Assembly (NCBI GenBank): GCA_000014925.1 | Contig: CP000474.1 | Span: 1,612,001-1,676,000 of the forward strand | DNA length: 64,000 nt | Direction: 5' to 3' | Source of the DNA: Paenarthrobacter aurescens TC1 | GTDB lineage: Bacteria > Actinomycetota > Actinomycetes > Actinomycetales > Micrococcaceae | Shown: positions 36,840 to 45,981 of the stretch, one piece after another | How the letters are laid out: every line of letters begins with the position of its first letter | How positions within the stretch are numbered: the stretch's first letter is position 1 | Notes under the pieces: model-generated | What the model saw: the letters and a program-made list of their open reading frames with translations, nothing else | Told to the model about the DNA's origin: nothing | Databases searched by the model: none | Position numbers and translations under genes: made by a program

Positions 36840-37358
36840 GACGTTCGCTGCTGCAGCGGGGACTCTGCTGAGCGGAAGCAGGACGGACGGTCGCATGTCC
36901 GTCACGAAGCCAAGTGGATTGACGTAGTCCTCGCCGCGGCGGACGCCCCAGTGCAGGCACGTAGCGCCAACGCAGTGACCGGGCTCAATGGTGCCAATGA
37001 CCTGACCCCTGCGGACAGCGTTGCCGGGCTTGAGTTCACTGGCGACGGGTTCAAAGCTGCTCTTGAGGCCATCGCCCTGCTCGATGGTCAGCACCGGGCG
37101 ATCAACTACGACGCCGGCAAAGGTCACCACGCCATCCGACGGCGCGGTGACCGGGCCGCCGTCGGGCGTTGGTCCCAAGTCCACCCCTCGATGCCCGCTG
37201 AGCCACGGTTTGTCCGGCGGGTCAAATGTTCGCAGGATGGACGGCTTGGGGGAGAGCGGCCAGCTCCACCGGGCCTCTGGCGCGGGCGCAGCGCTGCTCG
37301 TCCCTCCTGCGACAACGAGGGTAAGAATTGTGGACACGATGAGCTTCAAACCGGACAT
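36836..37358 (-). CDS. M23-family metallopeptidase, 3' end uncertain
   Basis: The ATG at 37358 follows GGGAGG and opens a signal peptide (LKLIVSTILTLVVAGGTSSAAPAPE cleaved after about Ala). The exported domain has the LytM zinc motifs GHRGVDL (His and Asp) and CLHWGVRRG, so it should cut peptidoglycan cross-links or act as an inactive activator. The domain ends at RPSVLLPL near 36880. In that frame there is no stop until 35595, right through the dehydrogenase gene on the other strand. One base shift gives a stop at 36836-36838, overlapping the dehydrogenase stop. I use that as the likely end and suspect an indel near 36870. Confidence 0.6.
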
Positions 37359-37455
37359 GAACCCAGCCTCCCGTGACCACGAACCCGGGTCGATCCCCGG
37401 CCTTCCGTATGTGGACAACGGGTGGTCGCGCGCGGTCAAACAGCAGGGGTCGCTG

Positions 37456-37766
37456 TAGTACACTTGGTGGAGCAGTTTGCTGTGCCCTCAAGCTAGTTCA
37501 GGAACATGTCTCATTCAGATATGTGGGGGTCCCAGGCTGACTACGCGTATCCAGCCCTCCACCAGCGAAGCCTCTTGGCTTCGAGCTGCGGAGGATTGTG
37601 CCTCTTGCGGTCCGGCTGAGCCTTTGGTTCCCTGCCGGATGAGAAGTGCAATGGATGCCAGGAGCCGCGCCCGTCCGGGCAAAGGCTAAACAACCGTCAA
37701 CTATTGGCAGGGTAAGAGCAGCCCCATGGGCTCTCTCATGAATGACCTGCCGGAAGGAGCGTCGGC
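37456..37766 (+). promoter_or_regulatory. Promoter and long leader of rpsB
   Basis: A possible -10, TAGTAC, at 37456 would give a leader of about 300 bases. It holds a short perfect hairpin CGAAGCC-TCTT-GGCTTCG (37566-37583), a GTCCGG/GCCGGA pairing near 37610-37640, and AGAGC/GGCTCT just before the ribosome site (GGAAGGAG). Long structured leaders are usual for autoregulated ribosomal protein genes, but I cannot match a known motif. Confidence 0.4.
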
Positions 37767-38636
37767 ATGCCCGTCGTAACTATGCGCCAGCTGCTTGACA
37801 GCGGCGTCCACTTTGGACACCAGACCCGTCGTTGGAACCCGAAGATGAAGCGCTTCATCTTCACGGAGCGCAACGGCATCTACATCATTGACCTCCAGCA
37901 GTCGCTGTCCTACATCGACCGCGCCTACGAGTTCGTCAAGGCTACTGTCGCCCACGGCGGCACCGTCCTGTTCGTCGGCACCAAGAAGCAGGCCCAGGAA
38001 GCAATTGCCGAGCAGGCTACCCGTGTTGGCCAGCCGTACGTCAACCAGCGTTGGTTGGGCGGTATGCTCACCAACTTCCAGACCGTCGCCAAGCGTATCC
38101 AGCGCATGAAGGAACTCGAAGAGATCAACTTCGACGACGTCGCAGGCTCGGCCTACACCAAGAAGGAGCTCCTGCTCCTCAAGCGCGAACTCACCAAGCT
38201 TGAGTCCAACCTCGGTGGTATCCGCAACCTGACCAAGGCTCCCTCGGTTCTGTGGGTTGTTGACACCAAGAAGGAACACCTTGCTGTTGACGAAGCCAAG
38301 AAGCTGAACATCCCGGTTGTTGCCATCCTGGACACCAACTGCGATCCCGACGAAGTTGACTTCCCGATCCCGGGTAACGACGACGCCATCCGCTCTGTCA
38401 ACCTGCTTACCCGCGTTGTTGCCGACGCCGTAGCTGAGGGCCTCATCGCCCGCAACCAGCGCGCAACCGGCACCACCGAAGCTCCGGAAGAGCCGCTGGC
38501 CGAGTGGGAGCGCGAGCTCCTCGAAGGCAGCAAGGCTGAAGAAGCAGCAGCTGCTGAGGCTCCGGCCGCAGAAGCTCCCGCAGCCGAAGCTCCCGAGGCT
38601 GCTGAAGCTGCAGCCGGCGAAGCTGAAGCCAAGTAA
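37767..38636 (+). CDS. rpsB: 30S ribosomal protein S2
   Basis: 289 residues. [22 protein letters not shown] is the universal S2 N-terminus, followed by [30 protein letters not shown] and [28 protein letters not shown]. The C-terminal ~45 residues are an Ala/Glu/Pro tail (repeats of AAEAP), an actinobacterial extension of low complexity that is likely disordered. First gene of the rpsB-tsf pair; GGAAGGAG precedes the ATG. Confidence 0.97.
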   Translation: MPVVTMRQLLDSGVHFGHQTRRWNPKMKRFIFTERNGIYIIDLQQSLSYIDRAYEFVKATVAHGGTVLFVGTKKQAQEAIAEQATRVGQPYVNQRWLGGMLTNFQTVAKRIQRMKELEEINFDDVAGSAYTKKELLLLKRELTKLESNLGGIRNLTKAPSVLWVVDTKKEHLAVDEAKKLNIPVVAILDTNCDPDEVDFPIPGNDDAIRSVNLLTRVVADAVAEGLIARNQRATGTTEAPEEPLAEWERELLEGSKAEEAAAAEAPAAEAPAAEAPEAAEAAAGEAEAK

Positions 38637-38649
38637 ATCTGGACCTTCC

Positions 38650-38721
38650 CTGACGCTGGAGACAGCGTCAGGGGCAACTGACAGGATGGCGGCTCACACG
38701 GTGGGCTGCCGTCCTGTCAGT
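38650..38721 (+). terminator. Two hairpins between rpsB and tsf (attenuator)
   Basis: Hairpin 1 is CTGACGCTG-GAGA-CAGCGTCAG (38650-38671). Hairpin 2 spans 38677-38721, with outer arms ACTGACAGGA and TCCTGTCAGT and further inner pairs. No U tract follows. In this position they probably stabilise rpsB mRNA or lower read-through into tsf. Confidence 0.6.
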
Positions 38722-38757
38722 CCGTAAACACACAAATTTCTAGACAGAGGGGTTCAC

Positions 38758-39594
38758 ATGGCGAACTACACTGCTGCTGACATCAAGGCCCTGCGCGAGC
38801 GCACCGGCGCCGGCATGATGGACGTCAAGAAGGCTCTTGACGAGGCCAACGGTGACGCCGAGAAGGCCATCGAGATCATCCGCATCAAGGGCCTCAAGGG
38901 TGCTACCAAGCGCGAAGGCCGTTCGACTGCTGAAGGCCTGGTTGCTGCCAAGGTCAACGGCGGCGTTGGCGTAATGATCGAGGTCAACTGCGAGACCGAC
39001 TTCGTCGCCAAGGCTGACAAGTTCATCCAGCTGGCTGACAAGGTTCTCAACGTTGCAGTCGAGTCCGGCGCAGCCGACCTCGAGACCCTGCTGGCCACCG
39101 AGGTTGACGGCAAGCCGTTGTCCGAAGTTGTCGTCGAAGAGGGCGCTGTCCTCGGCGAGAAGGTTGTTGTCCGCCGTATCTCCCGCGTTGAGGGCACCAC
39201 GGTTGACGCTTACCTGCACAAGACGTCCAAGGACCTCCCGGCCCAGGTCGGCGTCCTGTTCGCTGTCGACGGTGAAGGCGAAGCCGCTGCCACCGCCGCA
39301 CACGACATCGCTGTCCACGTTGCAGCCATGGCTCCGAACTACCTGACCCGCGAGGATGTCCCGGCCGAACTGGTCGAGTCCGAGCGTCGCATCGCCGAAG
39401 AGACCGCAAAGGCTGAAGGCAAGCCCGAAGCTGCGCTCTCCAAGATCGTGGAAGGCCGCGTGACGGGCTTCTACAAGGGCGAAGTTCTGGTTGACCAGGC
39501 ATTCGCCAAGGATTCCAAGAAGACTGTTGCACAGGTCCTCGAAGAAGCCGGCGTCAAGGCAACCGCAGTAACCCGTTTCCGCGTCGGAAACTAG
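38758..39594 (+). CDS. tsf: Elongation factor Ts
   Basis: Nucleotide-exchange factor for EF-Tu. 278 residues, start preceded by GAGGGG. ADIKALRERTGAGMMDVKKAL is the conserved N-terminal UBA-like domain, and VMIEVNCETDFVAK is the signature contacting EF-Tu. The C-terminal module ends GVKATAVTRFRVGN. It is followed by a strong terminator, so the next genes have their own promoter. Confidence 0.97.
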   Translation: MANYTAADIKALRERTGAGMMDVKKALDEANGDAEKAIEIIRIKGLKGATKREGRSTAEGLVAAKVNGGVGVMIEVNCETDFVAKADKFIQLADKVLNVAVESGAADLETLLATEVDGKPLSEVVVEEGAVLGEKVVVRRISRVEGTTVDAYLHKTSKDLPAQVGVLFAVDGEGEAAATAAHDIAVHVAAMAPNYLTREDVPAELVESERRIAEETAKAEGKPEAALSKIVEGRVTGFYKGEVLVDQAFAKDSKKTVAQVLEEAGVKATAVTRFRVGN

Positions 39595-39600
39595 TAATTC

Positions 39601-39641
39601 ATGAAAAGGGGTGGTCACTTCGGTGGCCGCCCCTTTTTCAT
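39601..39641 (+). terminator. Intrinsic terminator of rpsB-tsf
   Basis: Left arm ATGAAAAGGGGTGGTCAC pairs with the segment ending CCCCTTTTTCAT around a TTCG tetraloop, with one bulge and G-U pairs. It starts seven bases after the tsf stop. Confidence 0.88.
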
Positions 39642-39715
39642 GCACCCGTCCGGGTAGTACCTGCGCGGACCCACAGCACGATAATCTAGCCAGAGTCCAC
39701 CAACGGGAAGGCACC

Positions 39716-40453
39716 ATGGAAACCGTCAACACTGCTATCCAGCCCGAGAAGACCCGTCGACGTGTACTTCTGAAACTTTCCGGCGAGGTCATCGGCGGAG
39801 GCAAACTCGGCGTCGATCCTGAGACCGTCCGTGCCATCGCCAAGCAGATCGCGGCAGCGGTCACCGAGGTCGAAGTGGCCATCGTTGTCGGCGGAGGTAA
39901 CTTCTTCCGTGGCGCCGAGCTCTCTCAGAGCGGCATGGACCGCTCGCGCGCCGATTACATGGGCATGCTGGGCACTGTCATGAACTGCCTGGCGCTGCAG
40001 GACTTCCTGGAGCAGGCCGGCGTTGAAACGCGTGTCCAGAGCGCCATCACCATGGGCCAGGTGGCAGAGGCTTACATCCCCCGCCGGGCTATCCGCCACA
40101 TGGAAAAGGGCCGCGTGGTCATTTTCGGCGCGGGCGCGGGCTTGCCCTACTTCTCCACCGATACAGTCGCTGCGCAGCGTGCCCTCGAAGTGCACGCAGA
40201 TGTGGTCCTCATGGCCAAGAGTGGCGTGGATGGCGTCTACACCGCCGATCCCAAAAAGGACCCCACGGCCGAGAAGCTGGATGTCCTCAGTTACGATGAC
40301 GCCTTGCGCCGTGACATCCGGGTCATGGACCAGACCGCAATGACCATGTGCAAGGACAACAGTCTCTCCATGGTGGTCTTCGGTATGGAGGGTGAAGGCA
40401 ACGTAACCCGTGCCATCCTCGGCGAAACGCTGGGAACCCTGGTTACTCCCTAG
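39716..40453 (+). CDS. pyrH: UMP kinase
   Basis: Phosphorylates UMP to UDP in pyrimidine synthesis. 245 residues of the amino-acid-kinase fold: [36 protein letters not shown] and [14 protein letters not shown]. The ATG at 39716 has GGGAAGG upstream; the frame is open 35 codons further, into the tsf terminator, which cannot be coding. A TAATCT at 39683-39688 may be the -10. Confidence 0.96.
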   Translation: METVNTAIQPEKTRRRVLLKLSGEVIGGGKLGVDPETVRAIAKQIAAAVTEVEVAIVVGGGNFFRGAELSQSGMDRSRADYMGMLGTVMNCLALQDFLEQAGVETRVQSAITMGQVAEAYIPRRAIRHMEKGRVVIFGAGAGLPYFSTDTVAAQRALEVHADVVLMAKSGVDGVYTADPKKDPTAEKLDVLSYDDALRRDIRVMDQTAMTMCKDNSLSMVVFGMEGEGNVTRAILGETLGTLVTP

Positions 40454-40554
40454 CAAGGGCTAGGATATTTCTAGGACCGTCCGCCCCTGGTGGCGGATCT
40501 TTACTGTGCATTGCCGCCTGCAGTTGGGCAGCAACTATTTCTGAGGAGAAACCC

Positions 40555-41112
40555 GTGATCGAAGAGACCTTGCTCGAAGCCGGCGAGAAGATGGATAAGG
40601 CGGTGGAAGTAGCCAAGGACGATTTCGCCTCGATCCGTACTGGCCGCGCCAACCCGGCCCTCTACAACAAGGTGATCGTCGAGTACTACGGCACACCCAC
40701 GCCGCTGCAGCAGCTGGCCTCCTTCGGCGTGCCGGATGCCCGGACCATTCTCATCACGCCCTACGACAAGACCGCACTGCGTGACATCGAGAAGGCCCTC
40801 AGCGACTCTGAGGTGGGCGCCAACCCCTCCAACGATGGCAACGTCATCCGCGTGACCATCCCGGAGCTCACCAAAGAGCGCCGCAAGGAGTACGTAAAGA
40901 TCGTCAAGGGCAAGGGTGAGGACGCCAAGGTCTCCATCCGCAGCATCCGCCGCAAGGCCAAAGACTCCCTGGACAAGCTCGTCAAGGACGGCGAAGCCGG
41001 AGAAGACGAGGGTGCACGCGCTGAGAAGGAACTCGACGCCCTGACGAAGCAGCATGTCGACAGCATCGATGAGCTGCTCAAGCGCAAGGAAGCCGAGCTG
41101 CTCGAGGTCTGA
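40555..41112 (+). CDS. frr: Ribosome recycling factor
   Basis: Splits post-termination ribosomes together with EF-G. 185 residues, the exact family length, GTG start behind GAGGAG. Conserved blocks are [17 protein letters not shown], PQxxG-type loop [35 protein letters not shown], and the C-terminal three-helix bundle with [18 protein letters not shown]. Its stop overlaps the cdsA ATG (TGATG). Confidence 0.97.
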   Translation: MIEETLLEAGEKMDKAVEVAKDDFASIRTGRANPALYNKVIVEYYGTPTPLQQLASFGVPDARTILITPYDKTALRDIEKALSDSEVGANPSNDGNVIRVTIPELTKERRKEYVKIVKGKGEDAKVSIRSIRRKAKDSLDKLVKDGEAGEDEGARAEKELDALTKQHVDSIDELLKRKEAELLEV

Positions 41113-42047
41113 TGAACCAGGCTGAGCCGGCGCCCGCTGAGCGGGTCCCGACACGCGATACCCCCAAGCGCGTCAGACGCGTGCGGAAGAACCCCACACC
41201 CAAGGCAGGCCGCAATCTTCCGGCCGCCATCGGCGTCGGGCTTTCCATGCTTTTGGCCGTTTTGGGAGGATTGCTTTTCCTCCCGCTGGGATTCGTCCTG
41301 CTCACCACCGCCTTCGCGGTCCTGGGTGTTTGGGAAGTTTTCCGGGCGCTTGAGGCGCAAGGGACCCGGATGCCGATCATTCCTGTGATGGTCGGCAGTC
41401 TGGTGATGCCGGTATCGGCCTACTTCGGCGGACTGGAGGGCTTGCTGTTCACGATGACGGCGAGCTCCGTGGCTGTTCTGCTGTGGCGCTCCATTGAGAG
41501 CGCTGCAGGTGCGCCCCGGGCGGTGTTCGCCGGCGTTTTCGCGCTGGCTTGGATTCCGTTCCTCATCAGCTTCGCGGCGTTGCCGCTCCATGCCACCGGT
41601 GGTGCCACTCCCGTGGGCTTCTGGCCGGATGGGATTCCCGACGGCGCCTGGCAGATCGCGTCGATGTTGCTGCTGGTGGTCTCCAATGACACGTTCGGCT
41701 ACATCGTTGGTGCTACCTTCGGGAAACACCCCATGGCGCCCAAGATCAGCCCCAAGAAGTCCTGGGAGGGCTTTGCTGGGTCAGTCGGCGGGGCCATGGT
41801 CATTGGTGTCCTGGCATGCATCTTCCTCCTCGACAAACCCTGGTGGGTAGGGCTGGTGCTTGCCGTTGGAATGGTGGCCGCATCGACCGCCGGCGACCTC
41901 GCCGAGTCCATGGTCAAGCGTGAACTCGGCGTCAAGGACATGAGCAGCATCCTGCCCGGCCACGGCGGCGTGATGGACCGCTTGGACTCCATCGTGTTCG
42001 CAGCCCCTGTAGCCTATGTTCTGTTCGCGCTGCTGAGCGGCGTCTGA
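41112..42047 (+). CDS. cdsA: Phosphatidate cytidylyltransferase
   Basis: Makes CDP-diacylglycerol, the precursor used by the CDP-alcohol phosphatidyltransferase encoded at 29.6 kb. 311 residues. A basic cytoplasmic N-terminus of about 35 residues is followed by eight helices. The family signature near the C-terminus is complete in ESMVKRELGVKDMSSILPG followed by HGGVMDRLDS, including the metal-binding Asp pair. Translationally coupled to frr. Confidence 0.95.
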   Translation: MNQAEPAPAERVPTRDTPKRVRRVRKNPTPKAGRNLPAAIGVGLSMLLAVLGGLLFLPLGFVLLTTAFAVLGVWEVFRALEAQGTRMPIIPVMVGSLVMPVSAYFGGLEGLLFTMTASSVAVLLWRSIESAAGAPRAVFAGVFALAWIPFLISFAALPLHATGGATPVGFWPDGIPDGAWQIASMLLLVVSNDTFGYIVGATFGKHPMAPKISPKKSWEGFAGSVGGAMVIGVLACIFLLDKPWWVGLVLAVGMVAASTAGDLAESMVKRELGVKDMSSILPGHGGVMDRLDSIVFAAPVAYVLFALLSGV

Positions 42048-42068
42048 CAACTCAATGAAGGAAAATTA

Positions 42069-42653
42069 GTGGCCTTGGATATTCGACGCCAGATTCCCGC
42101 AACGTTCGATCGCGTGGACCGCAGCAAGTACGGCTATAACGCCAAGCAAGTGGACGAGTTCCTCCAGCGAGCCAGGACATCATTCGAGAACCCCGTGGGC
42201 ACTGCGGACCAAGTGGCAAGCGTGGATGTCAGGGCTGTTGCTTTCGACCCCATCAAGGGTGGCTACGACGCCAACAGCGTCGATGCTGCACTCGACCGGC
42301 TGGAGGATGCTTTCGCCCGCCGGGAGAGGGACGATCTTATTAACCAGCAGGGCGAGGAAGCCTGGCTGCGACAGATCGGCAAGCTCTCCGGCATCTTGCG
42401 AGGCAGGCTTCACCGGCCCGACGGCGAGCGGTTCCGCCGCCCCAGCCGGAAAGGCGCCCGAAGCTACAACGTCCACGACGTTGATGCACTGTGCGCCGAG
42501 CTCATCGGTTACCTCGAGCACGATCAAGCCCTGAGCGTGGACACCGTGCGACGTGCCGTCTTCCGCGCGGCCAAGGGCGCGGAGGGCTACGAAGAGGCCC
42601 AAGTAGACGCTTTCCTTGCGCGTGTCGTAGAGCTCATGGCGGCCATCGACTAA
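42069..42653 (+). CDS. DivIVA-like repeat protein, four copies
   Basis: 194 residues, GTG start. The chain contains four copies of a G/S-Y-x4-VD-x-F/A-L motif: GYNAKQVDEFL (22-32), GYDANSVDAAL (65-75), SYNVHDVDALC (132-142) and GYEEAQVDAFL (173-183). The motif matches the N-terminal membrane-targeting segment of DivIVA/Wag31, where it normally occurs once before a long coiled coil. Here there is no long coiled coil. It probably binds curved membrane or partner DivIVA proteins. It follows cdsA by 21 bases and is likely in the same operon. Confidence 0.75.
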   Translation: MALDIRRQIPATFDRVDRSKYGYNAKQVDEFLQRARTSFENPVGTADQVASVDVRAVAFDPIKGGYDANSVDAALDRLEDAFARRERDDLINQQGEEAWLRQIGKLSGILRGRLHRPDGERFRRPSRKGARSYNVHDVDALCAELIGYLEHDQALSVDTVRRAVFRAAKGAEGYEEAQVDAFLARVVELMAAID

Positions 42654-42671
42654 TCACCAACGCAGGTCTGT

Positions 42672-43385
42672 TCAAGACTGCCGGGGAGTCGGCGAGATCG
42701 GCGGGTTGTTCTTGTAGGCCTGGTCATAGGCGCGCTTGCCCACAAGCATGGAGACGGTGAAGAAGGCCAAGGCTACGAAGACCGCGATGGATACGAAGAC
42801 TGCCATGGGAAGTCCCAGTGCCAGGAGCGCCGAACCCGACCACAACGCCAGCAACGCGGAGTTCGCAGTCATCATGAAGATCATGCTGCTGCCTGCCAAT
42901 TGGCCCAGCGAACTCCGGGGGCCCAGAAAGTAGTAGGTCTGGTCGGAGCCGGCCAAATCGTCGTGGTGGGCCGCCATAAGGTAGCGGGCCATTCCCGGAT
43001 CGAGTTCCACGTACGCAGCCCGCAGCCTGTTCATGGCGATCACGTACATCAGGTCTTCCATGCCGACGTTCAGTACGCGGACCTGTGTCAGTAAACCGAC
43101 CATGACGTCAATGCTGAGAATGGTCAGCGCGAAAGCCCTGAACGCATCTGAGAACTGGGTAGCGTTGCCTACCAGCGCCAAGCTCAAGAGGCTGGCCGAG
43201 GTGAACGTCAGGAACATGCTGATGCGGGTGAGAACTTCGCCTTGAGTGGTGCTCCTTGAAGCAAGCAGGCTCCAGTGTTCCGTGGCCAGCAACTGCGCGC
43301 GGACGCTGGGAGAGAGCTCCGGTGTGAGCGCAGGCGGCTCAGGAGTGGCCGTACCCGGTTCCTCGGACATGGCGTCATTGTCCAC
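42672..43385 (-). CDS. Hypothetical four-helix membrane protein
   Basis: 237 residues. A Pro/Thr/Glu-rich N-terminus of about 28 residues is followed by a soluble helix (LLATEHWSLLASRSTTQGEVLTR) and then two pairs of membrane helices, about 55-100 and 170-220. Between them lies a segment with HHDDLAGSDQTYYFLGPRS. It ends in a cytoplasmic tail NPPISPTPRQS. No family recognised. Start is a GTG; an ATG five codons later is also possible. Convergent with the DivIVA-repeat gene. Confidence 0.65.
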   Translation of the reverse strand: MDNDAMSEEPGTATPEPPALTPELSPSVRAQLLATEHWSLLASRSTTQGEVLTRISMFLTFTSASLLSLALVGNATQFSDAFRAFALTILSIDVMVGLLTQVRVLNVGMEDLMYVIAMNRLRAAYVELDPGMARYLMAAHHDDLAGSDQTYYFLGPRSSLGQLAGSSMIFMMTANSALLALWSGSALLALGLPMAVFVSIAVFVALAFFTVSMLVGKRAYDQAYKNNPPISPTPRQS

Positions 43386-43418
43386 CCTGTAAGGGCCGCG
43401 AACAACGGTCCGCTGCCG

Positions 43419-44885
43419 CTATCTCTCCGTGACGACCGGCCGCTCCGGCACATGCAGGCGGGACATCACGCGATTCACTGAGGCCGGCACGCGGTTCTTC
43501 GTCATGATCGACACCGTGACGGTCACCGCGAAAGCGGCCGGAACGCTCCACGCCGCGGGCTGCGCCAGCCACGCGGGCGCGTTCCCGGGACCCATGAGGG
43601 TGCCTGCCACCATGGCTCCGCCACAAAGAAACGCGCCGGTCAGCATGCCCGCGATAGCGCCCGTATCTGTCAGCCCACGCCACCAGATCCCCAGCAACAG
43701 CACAGGGCAAATGGTGGATGCAGTGAAGGCGAAGACCAGTCCAACGCTTCCAGCCAGGGCCAGGGTGTCCGTCATCAAGGCAAAACCCAAAGGCACGACG
43801 GCGGCGAGCAGCGCTGCGAGGCGGAAACCCTTGACGCTTCCTCCAAAGAGGTCCTGGCTGATGACGCCGGACAGCGAAACCACCAGTCCCGACGTCGTGG
43901 ACAGGAACGCGCCGAAGGCACCGGCCACAACCAGGGCAGAGAGCATGTCTCCGGCCACGCCTCCCACAAGCCTGCCGGGCAGCAGCAAGATCAGGGCATC
44001 GGCCTGGCCGGACTGTGCGAGCTCCGGCGCGAACATCCGTCCTACGGCGCCGGAGAGCGTGGGAAACAGATAGAAAACAGAGAGTAGTCCCAACACAATC
44101 AACGTTGTCCGTCGGGCCGATTGGCCGTCCGGGTTGGTATAGAACCTCACCAGGACGTGCGGCAGGCCCAGTGTGCCGAACAACAGTGCCACCAACAGGG
44201 AGATGTGTTGGTACGCCCCTGCAGCGCTTTGGCCGGTGGGGTTGACAGGCAGTGGCGCCTGCGGCTGTGCACCGTTGCCTGATAAGACCAGCAGGACGAA
44301 CACCACAGGCACTGCCAAAGCAGTCAGCTTCAGCCAGTACTGGAAGGCCTGCACAAAGGTTATGGAGCGCATTCCGCCTGCTACCACCGTGAGGCACACA
44401 ACCAGTACCACCGCCGTCGAACCTACCCACGACGGCAGGCCGGTAGTGATCCGGATGGTGAGCGCCGCGCCGTGGAGTTGGGGCACGATGTACAGCCATC
44501 CAACGGCCACCACCACGAGGCTGGTCACTCGGCGGACCAGTTTGGAGTCAAGGCGGGCTTCGGTGAAATCCGGAATGGTGTAGGCACCGGATCGACGCAG
44601 GGGAGCGGCGACGAAGAGCAGCAGCATCAGGTAACCCGCGGTGTAGCCCACCGGGAACCAAAGCGCGTCAGTTCCTGAAAGCAGGATCAGCCCGGCGACT
44701 CCCAGAAAGCTGGCGGCGGACAGGTACTCGCCGCCAATCGCAGAAGCGTTCCACCACGGCGGAACCGTTCGTGACGCAACGTAGAAGTCGCCCGTGGTGC
44801 GTGAGATGCGCAGGCCGTAGAAGCCAATGACCGCCGTTGCAATGGAAACGGCCAGAAACGCGAAGAGCCCAACAGCAGGGTTCAC
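43419..44885 (-). CDS. Solute:sodium symporter (SSS family)
   Basis: 488 residues with about 13 helices. It has the SSS N-terminal signature TTGDFYVASRTVPPWWNASAIGGEYLSAASFLG, and then LPHVLVRFYTNPDGQSARRT, the segment shared with ActP-type monocarboxylate carriers. Probably takes up acetate, pyruvate or another short acid with sodium. Its GTG start overlaps the stop of the small membrane protein (GTGA), as last gene of a four-gene operon that begins with a two-component system. Confidence 0.85.
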   Translation of the reverse strand: MNPAVGLFAFLAVSIATAVIGFYGLRISRTTGDFYVASRTVPPWWNASAIGGEYLSAASFLGVAGLILLSGTDALWFPVGYTAGYLMLLLFVAAPLRRSGAYTIPDFTEARLDSKLVRRVTSLVVVAVGWLYIVPQLHGAALTIRITTGLPSWVGSTAVVLVVCLTVVAGGMRSITFVQAFQYWLKLTALAVPVVFVLLVLSGNGAQPQAPLPVNPTGQSAAGAYQHISLLVALLFGTLGLPHVLVRFYTNPDGQSARRTTLIVLGLLSVFYLFPTLSGAVGRMFAPELAQSGQADALILLLPGRLVGGVAGDMLSALVVAGAFGAFLSTTSGLVVSLSGVISQDLFGGSVKGFRLAALLAAVVPLGFALMTDTLALAGSVGLVFAFTASTICPVLLLGIWWRGLTDTGAIAGMLTGAFLCGGAMVAGTLMGPGNAPAWLAQPAAWSVPAAFAVTVTVSIMTKNRVPASVNRVMSRLHVPERPVVTER

Positions 44886-45244
44886 TTGTCCTCCACGAGG
44901 TCCCGGTAGCGGGCCTCATTGCGGGCAGCGCCGCGGTTGTACAGCCAGGCACTTAGTCCGATCACCGGGTAAATACCGGCTCCCAGTACCAGCCAGTCCA
45001 AGGGGATGCCGAAGATGCGGGTCTCCGCAACACCGGGCCCGTAGACCAAGAACAAAGCGATCACGGCGAGGATGACCAGGAAGCCACAGCCCACCACCAA
45101 AGCCAACCGCAATTGGGAGCGGATGAGGGATCGGACAAAAAGTCGTCCCGAATCCGAGTCCTCGGCTACCTCGCGTGGGTATGGCACCCTGCCCGGAGCC
45201 GCCGTGGCCGATCGGCGTGGGGCGGTGACGCGGACCCGCGTCAT
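44882..45244 (-). CDS. Small membrane partner of the symporter (DUF485-like position)
   Basis: 120 residues with two membrane helices (LALVVGCGFLVILAVIALFLVY and LDWLVLGAGIYPVIGLSAWLY) and a basic N-terminus of about 40 residues. The layout and position before an SSS symporter match DUF485/YjcH-type subunits, but sequence similarity is weak. It overlaps both neighbours by four bases, so response regulator, this protein and the symporter are made in a coupled way. Confidence 0.7.
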   Translation of the reverse strand: MTRVRVTAPRRSATAAPGRVPYPREVAEDSDSGRLFVRSLIRSQLRLALVVGCGFLVILAVIALFLVYGPGVAETRIFGIPLDWLVLGAGIYPVIGLSAWLYNRGAARNEARYRDLVEDK

Positions 45245-45960
45245 CCCTGAGGCCGGATGCGGGTGGACTGCAGCTTGTCCCGAACGGAAGGCAGATGGCG
45301 CCTGCTGATGGGCAGCTCAGCACCGGCCACCGCCACGCTCGGCCCCGTTGCGGCGAGCTTGAGGTGCTGCACGTGCTTCAAAGCGATGAGGTAAGAGCGA
45401 TGGATCCGGATGAATCCCGCGTCCGCCCACTTCTGTTCAAGATCGCTGAGCGGAACACGGATGAGATAGCTGGCCTCGGCGGTGTGCAGCCTTGCGTAGT
45501 CGCCTTGGGCTTGCACGTAGGTGACGTCGTCGCGGCGGATCATGCGGGTGGTGCTGCCCAGGTCCACCGTGATCATCTCCGGCGCGGGGGCTCCGTCCTT
45601 AATGAGCTCGCTGATCCGGTCCACCGAACGCGATAGCCGTTCCGCTCGGAGGGGCTTCAGGAGGTAGTCGATTGCGGCGAGGTCGAAGGCTTCCAAGGCG
45701 CAGTCTTCGTCAGCGGTGACGAAAACGACGGCGGGCGGACTGCTGCTGCGGGAAATGGCGCGTGCGATGTCCAAGCCGGAAAGCGCCGGCATATGGATGT
45801 CCAGGAAGACAGCGTCAACGGACTCTGTTTCCAAAGTCCGCAGCGCCTCGGCCCCGGACGATGCCCGGTGGATGGCACCAATCCGCTCATCCCGGCCCAG
45901 CAGGAACGCAAGCTCCTCCACTGCGGGCAGTTCGTCGTCAGCGACGAGCACGTTGATCAT
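45241..45960 (-). CDS. LytTR-type response regulator
   Basis: 239 residues. The receiver domain has ADDE at 7-10, the phosphoacceptor in DAVFLDIHMPALSG (Asp near 54) and the Lys in IDYLLKPL. The C-terminal LytTR DNA-binding domain (about 135-235) contains VTYVQAQGDYARLHT and FIRIHRSYLIALKHV, the conserved block ahead of the DNA-contact strands. Encoded 21 bases after its kinase and overlapping the next gene. It probably activates both symporter operons through the repeats at 47249-47278. Confidence 0.9.
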   Translation of the reverse strand: MINVLVADDELPAVEELAFLLGRDERIGAIHRASSGAEALRTLETESVDAVFLDIHMPALSGLDIARAISRSSSPPAVVFVTADEDCALEAFDLAAIDYLLKPLRAERLSRSVDRISELIKDGAPAPEMITVDLGSTTRMIRRDDVTYVQAQGDYARLHTAEASYLIRVPLSDLEQKWADAGFIRIHRSYLIALKHVQHLKLAATGPSVAVAGAELPISRRHLPSVRDKLQSTRIRPQG

Positions 45961-45981
45961 GATTAAAGACTAACCGCCACC

